Of a stretch of 64,000 nt of DNA, positions 1 to 7,339 are shown one piece after another. Location: NCBI RefSeq assembly GCF_000430785.1, contig NZ_AUMR01000004.1:159213-223212 (forward strand). Reading direction: 5' to 3'. Origin of the DNA: Ectobacillus panaciterrae DSM 19096. Lineage in GTDB: Bacteria > Bacillota > Bacilli > Bacillales > Bacillaceae_G. The notes under the pieces are model-generated. The model searched no databases and was not told the DNA's origin. It saw only the letters and a list, made by a program, of their open reading frames with translations. The position numbers were made by a program, and so were the translations under genes. How positions within the stretch are numbered: position 1 is the stretch's first letter; each line of letters starts with the position of its first letter.

Positions 1-201
1 AGACGGAACACGTCCGGAAGAACTATGTGTTTTCTCAATATAACCGAGCTCTTCTAAATCTGCCATTTCATTACGAATCGTAGCGGAGCTGAAAGTAATC
101 TCTTCTTTCTTCGACAATGTGCGCGAGCCTACCGGCTGTGCAGAGTGAATGAAATCATCGATGATAATTTGTAAAATTAAGAGCTGACGTTCTGTGAGCA
201 T
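1..201 (-). CDS. hrcA: Heat-inducible transcription repressor HrcA (N-terminal part, cut by window edge)
   Basis: HrcA represses class I heat-shock operons (groE, dnaK) by binding CIRCE operators. Reading leftward from an ATG at 201-199 gives 67 codons, beginning [11 protein letters not shown] and passing through [19 protein letters not shown]. This is the winged-helix DNA-binding region of HrcA. A strong ribosome binding site (GAGGTGATGATAG) precedes the ATG. The rest of the gene lies outside the window. In Bacillus it heads hrcA-grpE-dnaK-dnaJ, and the CIRCE just upstream implies autoregulation. The frame is open to base 1. Identity is near certain. Confidence 0.95.
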   Translation of the reverse strand, partial: MLTERQLLILQIIIDDFIHSAQPVGSRTLSKKEEITFSSATIRNEMADLEELGYIEKTHSSSGRVPS

Positions 202-216
202 CTATCATCACCTCTG

Positions 217-243
217 TTAGCACTCTTTAACTTCGAGTGCTAA
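217..243 (-). promoter_or_regulatory. CIRCE operator upstream of hrcA
   Basis: A perfect 9-bp inverted repeat, TTAGCACTC and GAGTGCTAA, separated by 9 bp, lies 15 bp upstream of the hrcA start. This matches the CIRCE consensus bound by HrcA. It sits between hemW and hrcA, so the hrcA operon has its own heat-regulated promoter and is not simply read through from hemW. Confidence 0.97.
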
Positions 244-300
244 ATCTAATATTAAGTTACCAAAACTCATATGCCATTGTCAACGTTAAACCACTCAATA

Positions 301-1440
301 TCATTCAATTAGAAACGACTGGAACACTTCATTTCCAAGGAGCTTCCCTGCTCTTGTAAGACGTACAGAGCTCTCTGTTTCTTCTAACAACCCGAGCCTG
401 ATATTTTCGTTCAGCTGTTTCTGAAATACCTCATTCATTCCTGCATGAAACTTATGCTGGAATGCAGACTTGTTTACGCCCTCTTCCTTACGAAGGCCAA
501 GAAACATCTCTTCCTCCATTTTCTCCTGCTTGGTTACTTCATGCACATCTAAATACGGGAAGCCGGATTCATCGATTGCAGAGAAATATTTTTTAAGCGG
601 TCCTGCGTTTTGAATTCGTTTGCCGTTCAAATAGCTGTGCGCGCCTGCGCCGAATCCGTAATAAAAATCGTTATTCCAATACGTCAAGTTATGCTCGCTT
701 TCATAGCCTGGTCGAGAGAAATTGCTGATTTCATATTGCTTATAACCATGACATTCCATCGCAGCCATTACAAGCTCATACATAGCCGCTTCATTTTCTT
801 CACCGGGCAGAGGCAGTTTTCCGCGCTGCATTAAGTTATAGAATACTGTTTTCGGCTCAATGATTAAGGAGTATGCGGAAAAATGCTGGATATCTAATGT
901 AAAAGCAACATCCAACGTTTCTTGCAAATCCGCAAGCGTTTGACCCGGCAAAGAATAAATTAAATCAACATTTACATTCGAGAAGCCCACCTCTTTCGCT
1001 TCTCGAATAGCCTGCAGTACATCCTGCTTTGTATGCGTTCTTCCAATGCGCTTTAACAACTCATCGTTGAAAGATTGCACACCGAAGCTTAAACGATTTA
1101 CACCGCCATCAAGCAGCAGCTTCAGCTTCTCTTTCGGCAAATCTCCAGGATTCGCTTCGAAGGTAAGCTCATAGTTTTTGGAAAGAGGGCGTAAATGCTT
1201 TTGAATAATCAACAAAAGCTTTTCTGTTTGCTCCATATTTAATGCAGTCGGTGTTCCGCCGCCTACAAAGATTGTTTTCAAACTTTGGAACGGCGCTTGC
1301 CTTACAGTATTTACGATTTCTTTTTCAAGATAATCCAAATATTGCTCCACAGGCTGTCTCTCTATAAATACTTTATTAAAATCACAATAGTGACAAATGT
1401 GCTGACAAAACGGGATATGGATATATGCTGCTTGAATCAA
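301..1440 (-). CDS. hemW: Radical SAM heme chaperone HemW (formerly HemN-like, YqeR)
   Basis: A 379-aa radical-SAM protein. C12, C16 and C19 form the CxxxCxxC motif that binds the 4Fe-4S cluster and S-adenosylmethionine, followed at about residue 61 by the glycine-rich stretch VGGGTPTAL. The C-terminal third carries the HemW extension. HemW proteins are now regarded as heme-delivery chaperones rather than true coproporphyrinogen dehydrogenases; that is family knowledge. The gene lies between lepA and hrcA, the order found in Bacillus subtilis. A terminator separates it from lepA. Confidence 0.93.
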   Translation of the reverse strand: MIQAAYIHIPFCQHICHYCDFNKVFIERQPVEQYLDYLEKEIVNTVRQAPFQSLKTIFVGGGTPTALNMEQTEKLLLIIQKHLRPLSKNYELTFEANPGDLPKEKLKLLLDGGVNRLSFGVQSFNDELLKRIGRTHTKQDVLQAIREAKEVGFSNVNVDLIYSLPGQTLADLQETLDVAFTLDIQHFSAYSLIIEPKTVFYNLMQRGKLPLPGEENEAAMYELVMAAMECHGYKQYEISNFSRPGYESEHNLTYWNNDFYYGFGAGAHSYLNGKRIQNAGPLKKYFSAIDESGFPYLDVHEVTKQEKMEEEMFLGLRKEEGVNKSAFQHKFHAGMNEVFQKQLNENIRLGLLEETESSVRLTRAGKLLGNEVFQSFLIE

Positions 1441-1519
1441 AATAGCCTCCTACCTTCTCGTTGGGTTACGTACTATTGTTGTCGCAAATATATAAAAAAG
1501 CAACCATTTTGCTGGGATG

Positions 1520-1549
1520 ATAAGAAAAAGAAGCCGCAGCTGCGGCTTC
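1520..1549 (-). terminator. Terminator after lepA
   Basis: A 20-bp perfect palindrome (GAAGCCGCAG/CTGCGGCTTC, 1530-1549) directly follows the lepA stop and is followed on the minus strand by a T-rich run (TTTTTCTTA). It should uncouple lepA from hemW. Confidence 0.85.
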
Positions 1550-3376
1550 TTATTTGTTATCATCCATACGAAGAACGGCCATGAATGCTTCTTGCGGCAC
1601 CTCTACAGAACCAACTGATTTCATGCGCTTCTTACCTTCTTTTTGCTTTTCAAGGAGCTTACGTTTACGAGAAATGTCACCGCCGTAACATTTCGCCAGC
1701 ACGTTCTTACGCATCGCTTTGATGGTAGAACGAGCTACAATTTTGTTTCCGACTGCGGCTTGGATCGGCACCTCGAACTGCTGTCTTGGGATCAGTTCCT
1801 TTAGCTTCTCTACAATGATTTTGCCGCGATCATAAGCAGAATCCCGGTGAACGATGAAGGACAAGGCATCGACTGTCTCACCGTTCAGAACAATATCCAT
1901 TTTCACAAGCTTGGAAGGTCTGTAACCAATCAGTTCATAATCGAACGATGCATAGCCCTTTGTGCTGGATTTCAGCTGATCGAAGAAATCATATACAATT
2001 TCAGAAAGCGGAATATCATACGTAAGCGTTACGCGTGATTCATCCAAATATTGCATGTCAATAAATGTGCCGCGCTTGCCTTGGCAAATCTCCATTACAG
2101 CGCCGACAAAATCATTCGGCACCATAATCGTAGCTTTTACGTACGGCTCTTCTACACGGTCCATCGTTTGCGGATCCGGCATGTTGGACGGGTTATCTAC
2201 GATTAGTTCTTCTCCGTTTGTTAAATACACTTTATAAATAACGCTTGGAGCTGTTGTGATTAAATCGATTTTAAATTCGCGCTCAATGCGCTCCTGGATG
2301 ATTTCCATGTGAAGCAAGCCTAAGAACCCGCATCGGAAACCAAAGCCTAGAGCTTGAGATGTTTCCGGTTCAAACTGAAGTGCAGAGTCATTCAGCTGAA
2401 GCTTTTCGAGTGCTTCACGCAAGTCGTTGTATCGTGCTGTATCAATCGGATACAACCCGCAGAACACCATCGGGTTCAACTTACGATACCCCGGAAGAGG
2501 CTCAGCGGCAGGACGTTTCGCATGCGTGATTGTATCACCGACACGAGTATCGCCTACGTTTTTGATGGAAGCTGTTAAAAAGCCTACGTCTCCTACTGTT
2601 AATTCATCACGCATAACAGCCTTTGGTGTAAATACGCCTATTTCCGTTACCTCAAACTCTTTGCCGGTTGCCATCATGCGCACTTTGTCGCCTACTTTTA
2701 CCGTTCCGTTTACAACGCGGATGTACGCGACAACACCGCGATATGCATCATATAAAGAATCGAAAATCAGAGCTTGCAGCGGCTCTTCCGGATCACCAGG
2801 AGGCGCCGGAACTTTCTCCACGATTTGCTCCAGAATTTCTTCAATTCCAATGCCCGCTTTAGCTGAAGCCAATACAGCCTCAGATGCATCAAGTCCGATA
2901 ACATCTTCTACCTCTTGACGGACACGCTCAGGGTCTGCGCTCGGCAAGTCAATTTTATTAATAACCGGCAAAATCTCCAAATTGTTATCGAGCGCCAGAT
3001 ATACGTTTGCCAATGTTTGCGCTTCTATTCCTTGCGCTGCGTCTACAACCAGAATTGCACCTTCACAAGCCGCTAAGCTGCGAGATACTTCATACGTAAA
3101 GTCTACGTGTCCAGGCGTATCAATCAAGTGCATAATATACGTTTCGCCGTCTTTTGCTTTATAATTTAACTGAACAGCATTCAGCTTAATCGTAATTCCA
3201 CGCTCACGCTCTAAATCCATGGAATCTAACAGCTGATTCTTCATTTCACGCTGTGACAGTGCGTCCGTTTTTTCTAGAATACGGTCCGCCAGCGTGGATT
3301 TCCCGTGGTCAATATGGGCAATAATCGAAAAGTTTCGAATTCGGGATTGCCTGTTTGCTCGTTCTTCTTTATTCAT
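1550..3376 (-). CDS. lepA: Elongation factor 4 (LepA), ribosome-associated GTPase
   Basis: A 608-aa translational GTPase of full family length. The G1 motif AHIDHGKST is at residues 20-28, followed by the switch II motif DTPGH and the G4 motif NKID. After the G domain come EF-G-like domains II, III and V and the LepA-specific C-terminal domain ([16 protein letters not shown]). EF4 back-translocates or remodels stalled ribosomes on the cytoplasmic side of the membrane. The gene lies downstream of gpr-yqxA and upstream of hemW, as in other Bacillus. A purine-rich site before the ATG supports the start. Confidence 0.97.
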   Translation of the reverse strand: MNKEERANRQSRIRNFSIIAHIDHGKSTLADRILEKTDALSQREMKNQLLDSMDLERERGITIKLNAVQLNYKAKDGETYIMHLIDTPGHVDFTYEVSRSLAACEGAILVVDAAQGIEAQTLANVYLALDNNLEILPVINKIDLPSADPERVRQEVEDVIGLDASEAVLASAKAGIGIEEILEQIVEKVPAPPGDPEEPLQALIFDSLYDAYRGVVAYIRVVNGTVKVGDKVRMMATGKEFEVTEIGVFTPKAVMRDELTVGDVGFLTASIKNVGDTRVGDTITHAKRPAAEPLPGYRKLNPMVFCGLYPIDTARYNDLREALEKLQLNDSALQFEPETSQALGFGFRCGFLGLLHMEIIQERIEREFKIDLITTAPSVIYKVYLTNGEELIVDNPSNMPDPQTMDRVEEPYVKATIMVPNDFVGAVMEICQGKRGTFIDMQYLDESRVTLTYDIPLSEIVYDFFDQLKSSTKGYASFDYELIGYRPSKLVKMDIVLNGETVDALSFIVHRDSAYDRGKIIVEKLKELIPRQQFEVPIQAAVGNKIVARSTIKAMRKNVLAKCYGGDISRKRKLLEKQKEGKKRMKSVGSVEVPQEAFMAVLRMDDNK

Positions 3377-3572
3377 GCTTTCTCACTCCTACTGATCTCG
3401 CCAACATACACTAGCATTGATTATATCAATACAACAACGAAGATTCAACGAAAATTGCTGGAAAGGGATTGGCTTCTATTTGTATAGTATGTATTTATTA
3501 CGGGGCAGGACAATTAAAGTGAACCTTCACCAGCGGAAGTATTCTCCTTCATGTTATGTAAATCAGAGCGGA

Positions 3573-3610
3573 GTAAATAGTGCATGGAGTATGTTCCATG
3601 CACTATTTAC
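3573..3610 (-). repeat. Perfect 16-bp hairpin overlapping the yqxA 3' end
   Basis: Arms 3573-3588 and 3595-3610 are exact 16-bp complements around a 6-nt loop. The right arm includes the yqxA stop codon (TAG, 3603-3605) and the preceding Lys codon. No T-run follows on the minus strand, so this is either a weak terminator or an mRNA 3'-end stabiliser. Confidence 0.7.
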
Positions 3611-3956
3611 TGAGTTCTTGAAAAATATCTTGTATTTTTCCGACAACCGCATCTGTGGAGAAACGCGTGACCTTTTGCACGCCGATTGCAACTGTATCCC
3701 CAAGCTTAGACAAGACATTGAAGCTTTTCATATTCTCCAGCTGCTTTTCCTTTTCCTCAATTGTAAACGTCTTTCCAAGCAAGGAGGCCTCTGTATCACC
3801 GCTTTTTGTATTCGTAATATGCGCCACCTGTTCAAAGGTCGGATCGTTATATCCCTTCATTCGCTTTAAACCATCGTTGGCAAGCTGCATCCCTGCCAGC
3901 ACACCAATAAATAATGTGAAAGCAAGAATGAAACATTTTGTCGCAAATCGTTTCAT
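3603..3956 (-). CDS. yqxA: YqxA family protein (DUF3679), small membrane protein
   Basis: A 117-aa protein starting MKRFATKCFILAFTLF, with one N-terminal hydrophobic segment (about residues 6-25) and a polar outer or cytoplasmic domain. It matches YqxA in size and position: gpr lies upstream and lepA downstream. A longer in-frame start exists 27 codons upstream, overlapping gpr, but the shorter ATG follows a GGGAGG-type site and gives a normal membrane-anchor start. The spacing of that site is short, so the start is not certain. Its function is not established. In B. subtilis spoIIP lies between gpr and yqxA; here only 25 bp separate them. Confidence 0.75.
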   Translation of the reverse strand: MKRFATKCFILAFTLFIGVLAGMQLANDGLKRMKGYNDPTFEQVAHITNTKSGDTEASLLGKTFTIEEKEKQLENMKSFNVLSKLGDTVAIGVQKVTRFSTDAVVGKIQDIFQELSK

Positions 3957-3981
3957 TCCTCCCTCTCTTTCCGAGCACAAC

Positions 3982-5082
3982 TTAATGTGTATATGCTCCT
4001 GTGTTATCTTGATCCACTTGATGATGAAGCGCCGCATTCAGACCGCCGGCAAGAATATTAGCCATATCCTCAATGAACGCATCCACTTCCTTTGGCGTTA
4101 CCATTAAATTATGGCCAAGCGGTGCCAGCACCTCATGAATGAGCTTGCGCTTTTCATCGTCCTCAAGCGTTCCGACAATACCCATAAACATATTGCGCTG
4201 CTTTTCATCAGGCAGATCAGCATCCGTAAATTTCTTCCGCTCTCCAAACGAAAAACCGGCTGGAAGCAAGGAGCGGGACGGCTTGTTTCCTTCTCTCATC
4301 TCTCTGCCGAAATGCTTTAAAATAAAATCAATCGTGTCGCTCGTAATAGATACGGCATCTACTACCGTCGGCACCCCGATTGCAATGACAGGAATACCAA
4401 GCATGTCCTTGCTCAGTTCTTTTCTTTTATTTCCAATCCCTGAACCTGGGTGAATACCCGTATCCGAAATTTGAATCGTGCTGTTCACCCGCTGAATAGA
4501 ACGCGAGGCCAATGCATCGATTGCAATAACAAAATCCGGCTTCGTTTTTTCAATGACTCCATATATAATATCGCTTGTCTCAATTCCCGTAATCCCCATC
4601 ACACCAGGGCGAAGGGCGCTGACCGGGCGGAACCCTTCTTCTACTTGTTCCGGCTGCAGCTGAAACAAATGGCGGGTTACCAACAAGTTTTCCACTACAA
4701 TAGGGCCGAGAGCATCCGGTGTCACATTCCAGTTTCCAAGTCCGACTACAAGACAGCTTGCTTCTTTTGTAATCCCGATATCTTCAAGAAACTGAGAAAA
4801 TTCTTTCGCAAAAACACGCTCTACTTTTTGCTGAAGCTCGGTATCCTGCTGACGAATGCCCTGCACTTCCAGTGTGAGATAATTACCAGGCTTTTTCCCC
4901 ATTGCCTCAGAGCCGCTGTCTTGAATGACCACCTTTGTAATGGTAACGCCTTCTTCCTCCCGTTCTTCAACATCTACGCCCGGAATAGCACGTTGTACCT
5001 CCTGCCGCTCCTGCAGCATTTGATGCGCTTCAAGCGCCAAGTCAGTCCGAACACAATATTTGCTTAAATCCAATTCGCTCAT
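3982..5082 (-). CDS. gpr: Germination protease GPR, zymogen (small acid-soluble spore protein protease)
   Basis: A 366-aa protein starting [20 protein letters not shown]. The short N-terminal pro-segment is the part removed when the zymogen P46 matures. The body contains [23 protein letters not shown] and the SGIGNKR stretch typical of peptidase family A25. GPR degrades SASPs during spore outgrowth. It is made in the forespore under sigma G; I could not define a convincing sigma-G promoter in the 5083-5199 gap. It lies divergent to rpsT. Full length, and confident. Confidence 0.95.
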   Translation of the reverse strand: MSELDLSKYCVRTDLALEAHQMLQERQEVQRAIPGVDVEEREEEGVTITKVVIQDSGSEAMGKKPGNYLTLEVQGIRQQDTELQQKVERVFAKEFSQFLEDIGITKEASCLVVGLGNWNVTPDALGPIVVENLLVTRHLFQLQPEQVEEGFRPVSALRPGVMGITGIETSDIIYGVIEKTKPDFVIAIDALASRSIQRVNSTIQISDTGIHPGSGIGNKRKELSKDMLGIPVIAIGVPTVVDAVSITSDTIDFILKHFGREMREGNKPSRSLLPAGFSFGERKKFTDADLPDEKQRNMFMGIVGTLEDDEKRKLIHEVLAPLGHNLMVTPKEVDAFIEDMANILAGGLNAALHHQVDQDNTGAYTH

Positions 5083-5186
5083 ACAAAATCCTCCTATGTA
5101 TTAAATACGATTAGAATCTCCAAAATAAGAACTCCCCATTCTTTCACGGAAATTGTATTTTGCAGAAATTTCATTGCTCAACTCTA

Positions 5187-5215
5187 TTGCAATTCTGCTA
5201 TGGGTTTGATAGAAT
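5187..5215 (+). promoter_or_regulatory. Predicted sigma-A promoter of rpsT
   Basis: TTGCAA (5187-5192), a 17-bp spacer and TAGAAT (5210-5215) precede rpsT by about 55 bp. The leader that follows is long enough for translational autoregulation, but I see no defined structure. Confidence 0.5.
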
Positions 5216-5271
5216 ATCTCTTGTTCTATGTAAGTATCGAGTTACTCGATCGCACCAGGGAGGTGAAAGAT

Positions 5272-5538
5272 ATGGCAAACATTAAATCTGCTATCAAACG
5301 CGCTAGCCTTAGCGAAGAGCGTCGTGCACATAACGCTTCTCTAAAGTCTGACATGCGTACAGCTGTTAAGAACGTAGAAGCTTTACTTAACAATAACGAT
5401 CTTGAAAACGCAAAAACTGCTTTCGCAACTGCTGCGAAAAAGCTTGATAAAGCTGCAACTAAAGGCTTGATTCACAAAAATGCTGCTGCTCGTAAAAAAT
5501 CTCGCTTAGCGAAACAATTAAACGGCACAAACGCATAA
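5272..5538 (+). CDS. rpsT: 30S ribosomal protein S20
   Basis: An 88-aa basic protein, [18 protein letters not shown]..., ending in a lysine/alanine-rich helix ([19 protein letters not shown]). It binds 16S rRNA in the 30S subunit. The ATG at 5272 follows AGGGAGGTGAAAGAT, an excellent ribosome binding site, and gives the conserved MANIKSA start; a longer frame beginning at 5200 covers the promoter and is rejected. It is transcribed alone, divergent from gpr, and followed by a terminator. Confidence 0.98.
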   Translation: MANIKSAIKRASLSEERRAHNASLKSDMRTAVKNVEALLNNNDLENAKTAFATAAKKLDKAATKGLIHKNAAARKKSRLAKQLNGTNA

Positions 5539-5542
5539 TGAC

Positions 5543-5569
5543 AAAACGATCCGAATGGGTCGTTTTTTT
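5543..5569 (+). terminator. Terminator after rpsT
   Basis: The hairpin AACGATCC-GAAT-GGGTCGTT is followed by TTTTTTT immediately downstream of the rpsT stop. Confidence 0.85.
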
Positions 5570-5579
5570 CTATTCCGAA

Positions 5580-5851
5580 AAGCGGAACCGGCTCGTTCAG
5601 GTGCAGAACCAGAGGTTCTCCGCCCTAAAAGGCGCTTTTTGCCTTTTTCCCACTCTAAGCGTCCGTAACAGGATTGCTTAGACAAGATGAACAAACGGAC
5701 GCTAAGAGCCCGATTGATTCAACTAACATCCATGGAGGAAAATCACCTCCACGGATGAAGTTTCATCTTATGCGGCGGAGGTTCTCTGGTGGCAGCACCT
5801 AGCCGGTGGAGCTAGACATAACCCCAAAGTCGGCTCGTTCAGCCCCTTTAA
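5580..5851. repeat. Structured GC-rich intergenic element with several inverted repeats
   Basis: This gap between rpsT and holA has no coding potential. The word CGGCTCGTTCAG occurs near both ends (from 5589 and from 5832). Inside lie an inverted repeat with one mismatch (5653-5666 with 5695-5708, core GCGTCCGT/ACGGACGC) and a second hairpin (about 5728-5758, CATCCATGGAGG with CCTCCACGGATG). Read on the minus strand, GTCTAGCTCC plus paired CCTCCGCC blocks resembles short intergenic repeats widespread in Bacillus genomes. That family link is from memory and unverified. Confidence 0.55.
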
Positions 5852-5862
5852 AATACCCTCAT

Positions 5863-5901
5863 AAAAAAACTGCTCATGCAGAATCCCACATGAACAGTTT
5901 G
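5863..5901 (-). terminator. Terminator after holA
   Basis: AAACTGTTCATG pairs with CATGAGCAGTTT on the minus strand and is followed by TTTTTATG, directly after the holA stop. Confidence 0.85.
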
Positions 5902-6918
5902 TCATAATTTAATATGCTTTAAACTCATAATAAAAAACTCCAGCACAAGCCGCTTCTCCATTTTCCCGGTTTTTATATCATAGTCTGCATCGGCAAGACT
6001 GTTTATAATGTTCCGCAACTCTTCAAAGGAAAAGGAAGAAGTTTGATTCATTGCCAGCTTCACGCGATAAGGATGCACGCCAAGATGAGATGCCATTTGA
6101 TTTTGAGCGTACCCGTGCTGCTGCAGCTCCTTCACTTGGTATAACAAGCGAAACTGCCCTGCTAATAACGCCAAAATTTTAATAGGCTCTTCTTGCTGTA
6201 CAAGGAGTTCGTCTAAAATCCGCATCGCACCTGCAATATCTTTCCGCACCACTTTTTCTACAAGCGTAAAAACATTCTGCTCTACTGATTTTGGAACAAG
6301 CTCGGTTACAAGCTGTTTTGTAACGGTTCCTCCTGTACCCGTATACAAGCAAAGCTTATTCATTTCTTGGGAGAGCATCATAACATTGCTGCCCGCTAAC
6401 TCTAAAAGCATGTCAACTGCATCTGTTTCCATGCTCACCCCCTGCTCATCCGCTCTCTCTTTTACCCATTTACGTACATCTTGGATTTGCAGCGGATTTG
6501 CTTCTAGCACCTCAGCTTGTTTTTTCAGCAGCTTTGTAATTTTTTTACGCTCATCCAATTTTTCAAATGGCGCAATAAACACTACAATGGAAAACGGGGA
6601 AGGCTCTGTCAAATATGTCTCTAAAACTTTCACATTTTGTTCAATTTTTTCTTTTTGTGATGTTAAGAAATAAGGGGACTTTACAATGATGACTTTGCGC
6701 TCCCCAAAAAACGGCAGCGTACGCGCGTCTTCTACAACGTCATCCAAATACGCCTCGTCCAAATCATACGTAACCGTATTGAACTCCCTGTCTTGTTCTT
6801 CCAGCGCATGCGAAAGAAGAACGTTCAGCGTCTCATTAATAAAATACGTTTCCGTTCCGTACAATACATATAGCGGTGCGAATTGTCCTTGCTTTAATTT
6901 TTTATGTAAAGCGTTCAT
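5902..6918 (-). CDS. holA: DNA polymerase III delta subunit (HolA, YqeN)
   Basis: A 338-aa clamp-loader subunit. The N-terminus PLYVLYGTETYFINE corresponds to the delta-subunit fold of the AAA+ clamp-loader family, without a working Walker motif. The C-terminal collar domain includes LLAGQFRLLYQVKEL. Delta opens the beta sliding clamp within the DnaX complex. In Bacillus it sits beside comEC, as here, with yqzM between. It has its own terminator, and the 286-bp gap before yqzM must contain its promoter. Confidence 0.93.
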   Translation of the reverse strand: MNALHKKLKQGQFAPLYVLYGTETYFINETLNVLLSHALEEQDREFNTVTYDLDEAYLDDVVEDARTLPFFGERKVIIVKSPYFLTSQKEKIEQNVKVLETYLTEPSPFSIVVFIAPFEKLDERKKITKLLKKQAEVLEANPLQIQDVRKWVKERADEQGVSMETDAVDMLLELAGSNVMMLSQEMNKLCLYTGTGGTVTKQLVTELVPKSVEQNVFTLVEKVVRKDIAGAMRILDELLVQQEEPIKILALLAGQFRLLYQVKELQQHGYAQNQMASHLGVHPYRVKLAMNQTSSFSFEELRNIINSLADADYDIKTGKMEKRLVLEFFIMSLKHIKL

Positions 6919-7124
6919 GTTTCTTCTCCCTTAAGCAATATATCTCTATAGTAATGTTACCGTACGCGTTTTACAAGCACAAAGGCAAGGACAGGCGCCA
7001 AACGGAGCCCGCCCCGAATCTATATGAAACGTTAACAAATAAGTCCCGGGTCGCTTATTCATTAACGGTGACCACTTTGTACGAATAGTATTTGCTCCCG
7101 CCTGCCAAGTATAAGTGACAACTG

Positions 7125-7153
7125 TTGACAGGGGTCGCGAGAAATTGTAGATT
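7125..7153 (+). promoter_or_regulatory. Predicted sigma-A promoter of yqzM
   Basis: A perfect TTGACA (7125-7130), a 17-bp spacer and TAGATT (7148-7153) lie about 50 bp upstream of the yqzM start. Confidence 0.6.
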
Positions 7154-7204
7154 TTTTTCTGACATTAACTTATACTGAAGTTGATGAGTTGGGAGGGGTA
7201 TAAG

Positions 7205-7339
7205 GTGAATGAATTCGAAAAAAACGTTCAAAGCAAGCGAAATGACGCGGTAGATTCAGGGGTAGGGTTTATGGTTTCCTTCGGGTTCTTTGCAACTCTT
7301 TTTATTATTGCAACGGTTATCAAGTTTATTGCTTCATGA
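7205..7339 (+). CDS. yqzM: YqzM family small membrane protein
   Basis: A 44-aa protein read from a GTG at 7205 after GGGAGGGGTATAAG. It starts with a charged segment (NEFEKNVQSKRNDAVDSG) and ends in one transmembrane helix (about residues 23-42, FMVSFGFFATLFIIATVI). Size, charge pattern and position between holA and comEC match YqzM of B. subtilis. Function is unknown. Its last 14 bp overlap the 3' end of the opposing comEC gene, and its terminator lies inside comEC. Confidence 0.85.
   Translation: MNEFEKNVQSKRNDAVDSGVGFMVSFGFFATLFIIATVIKFIAS

Noticed and set aside
3417..4107. Plus-strand ORFs of about 150 aa opposite yqxA and gpr
   Set aside because: Antisense shadows of conserved genes with no ribosome binding sites; the sense frames are clear.
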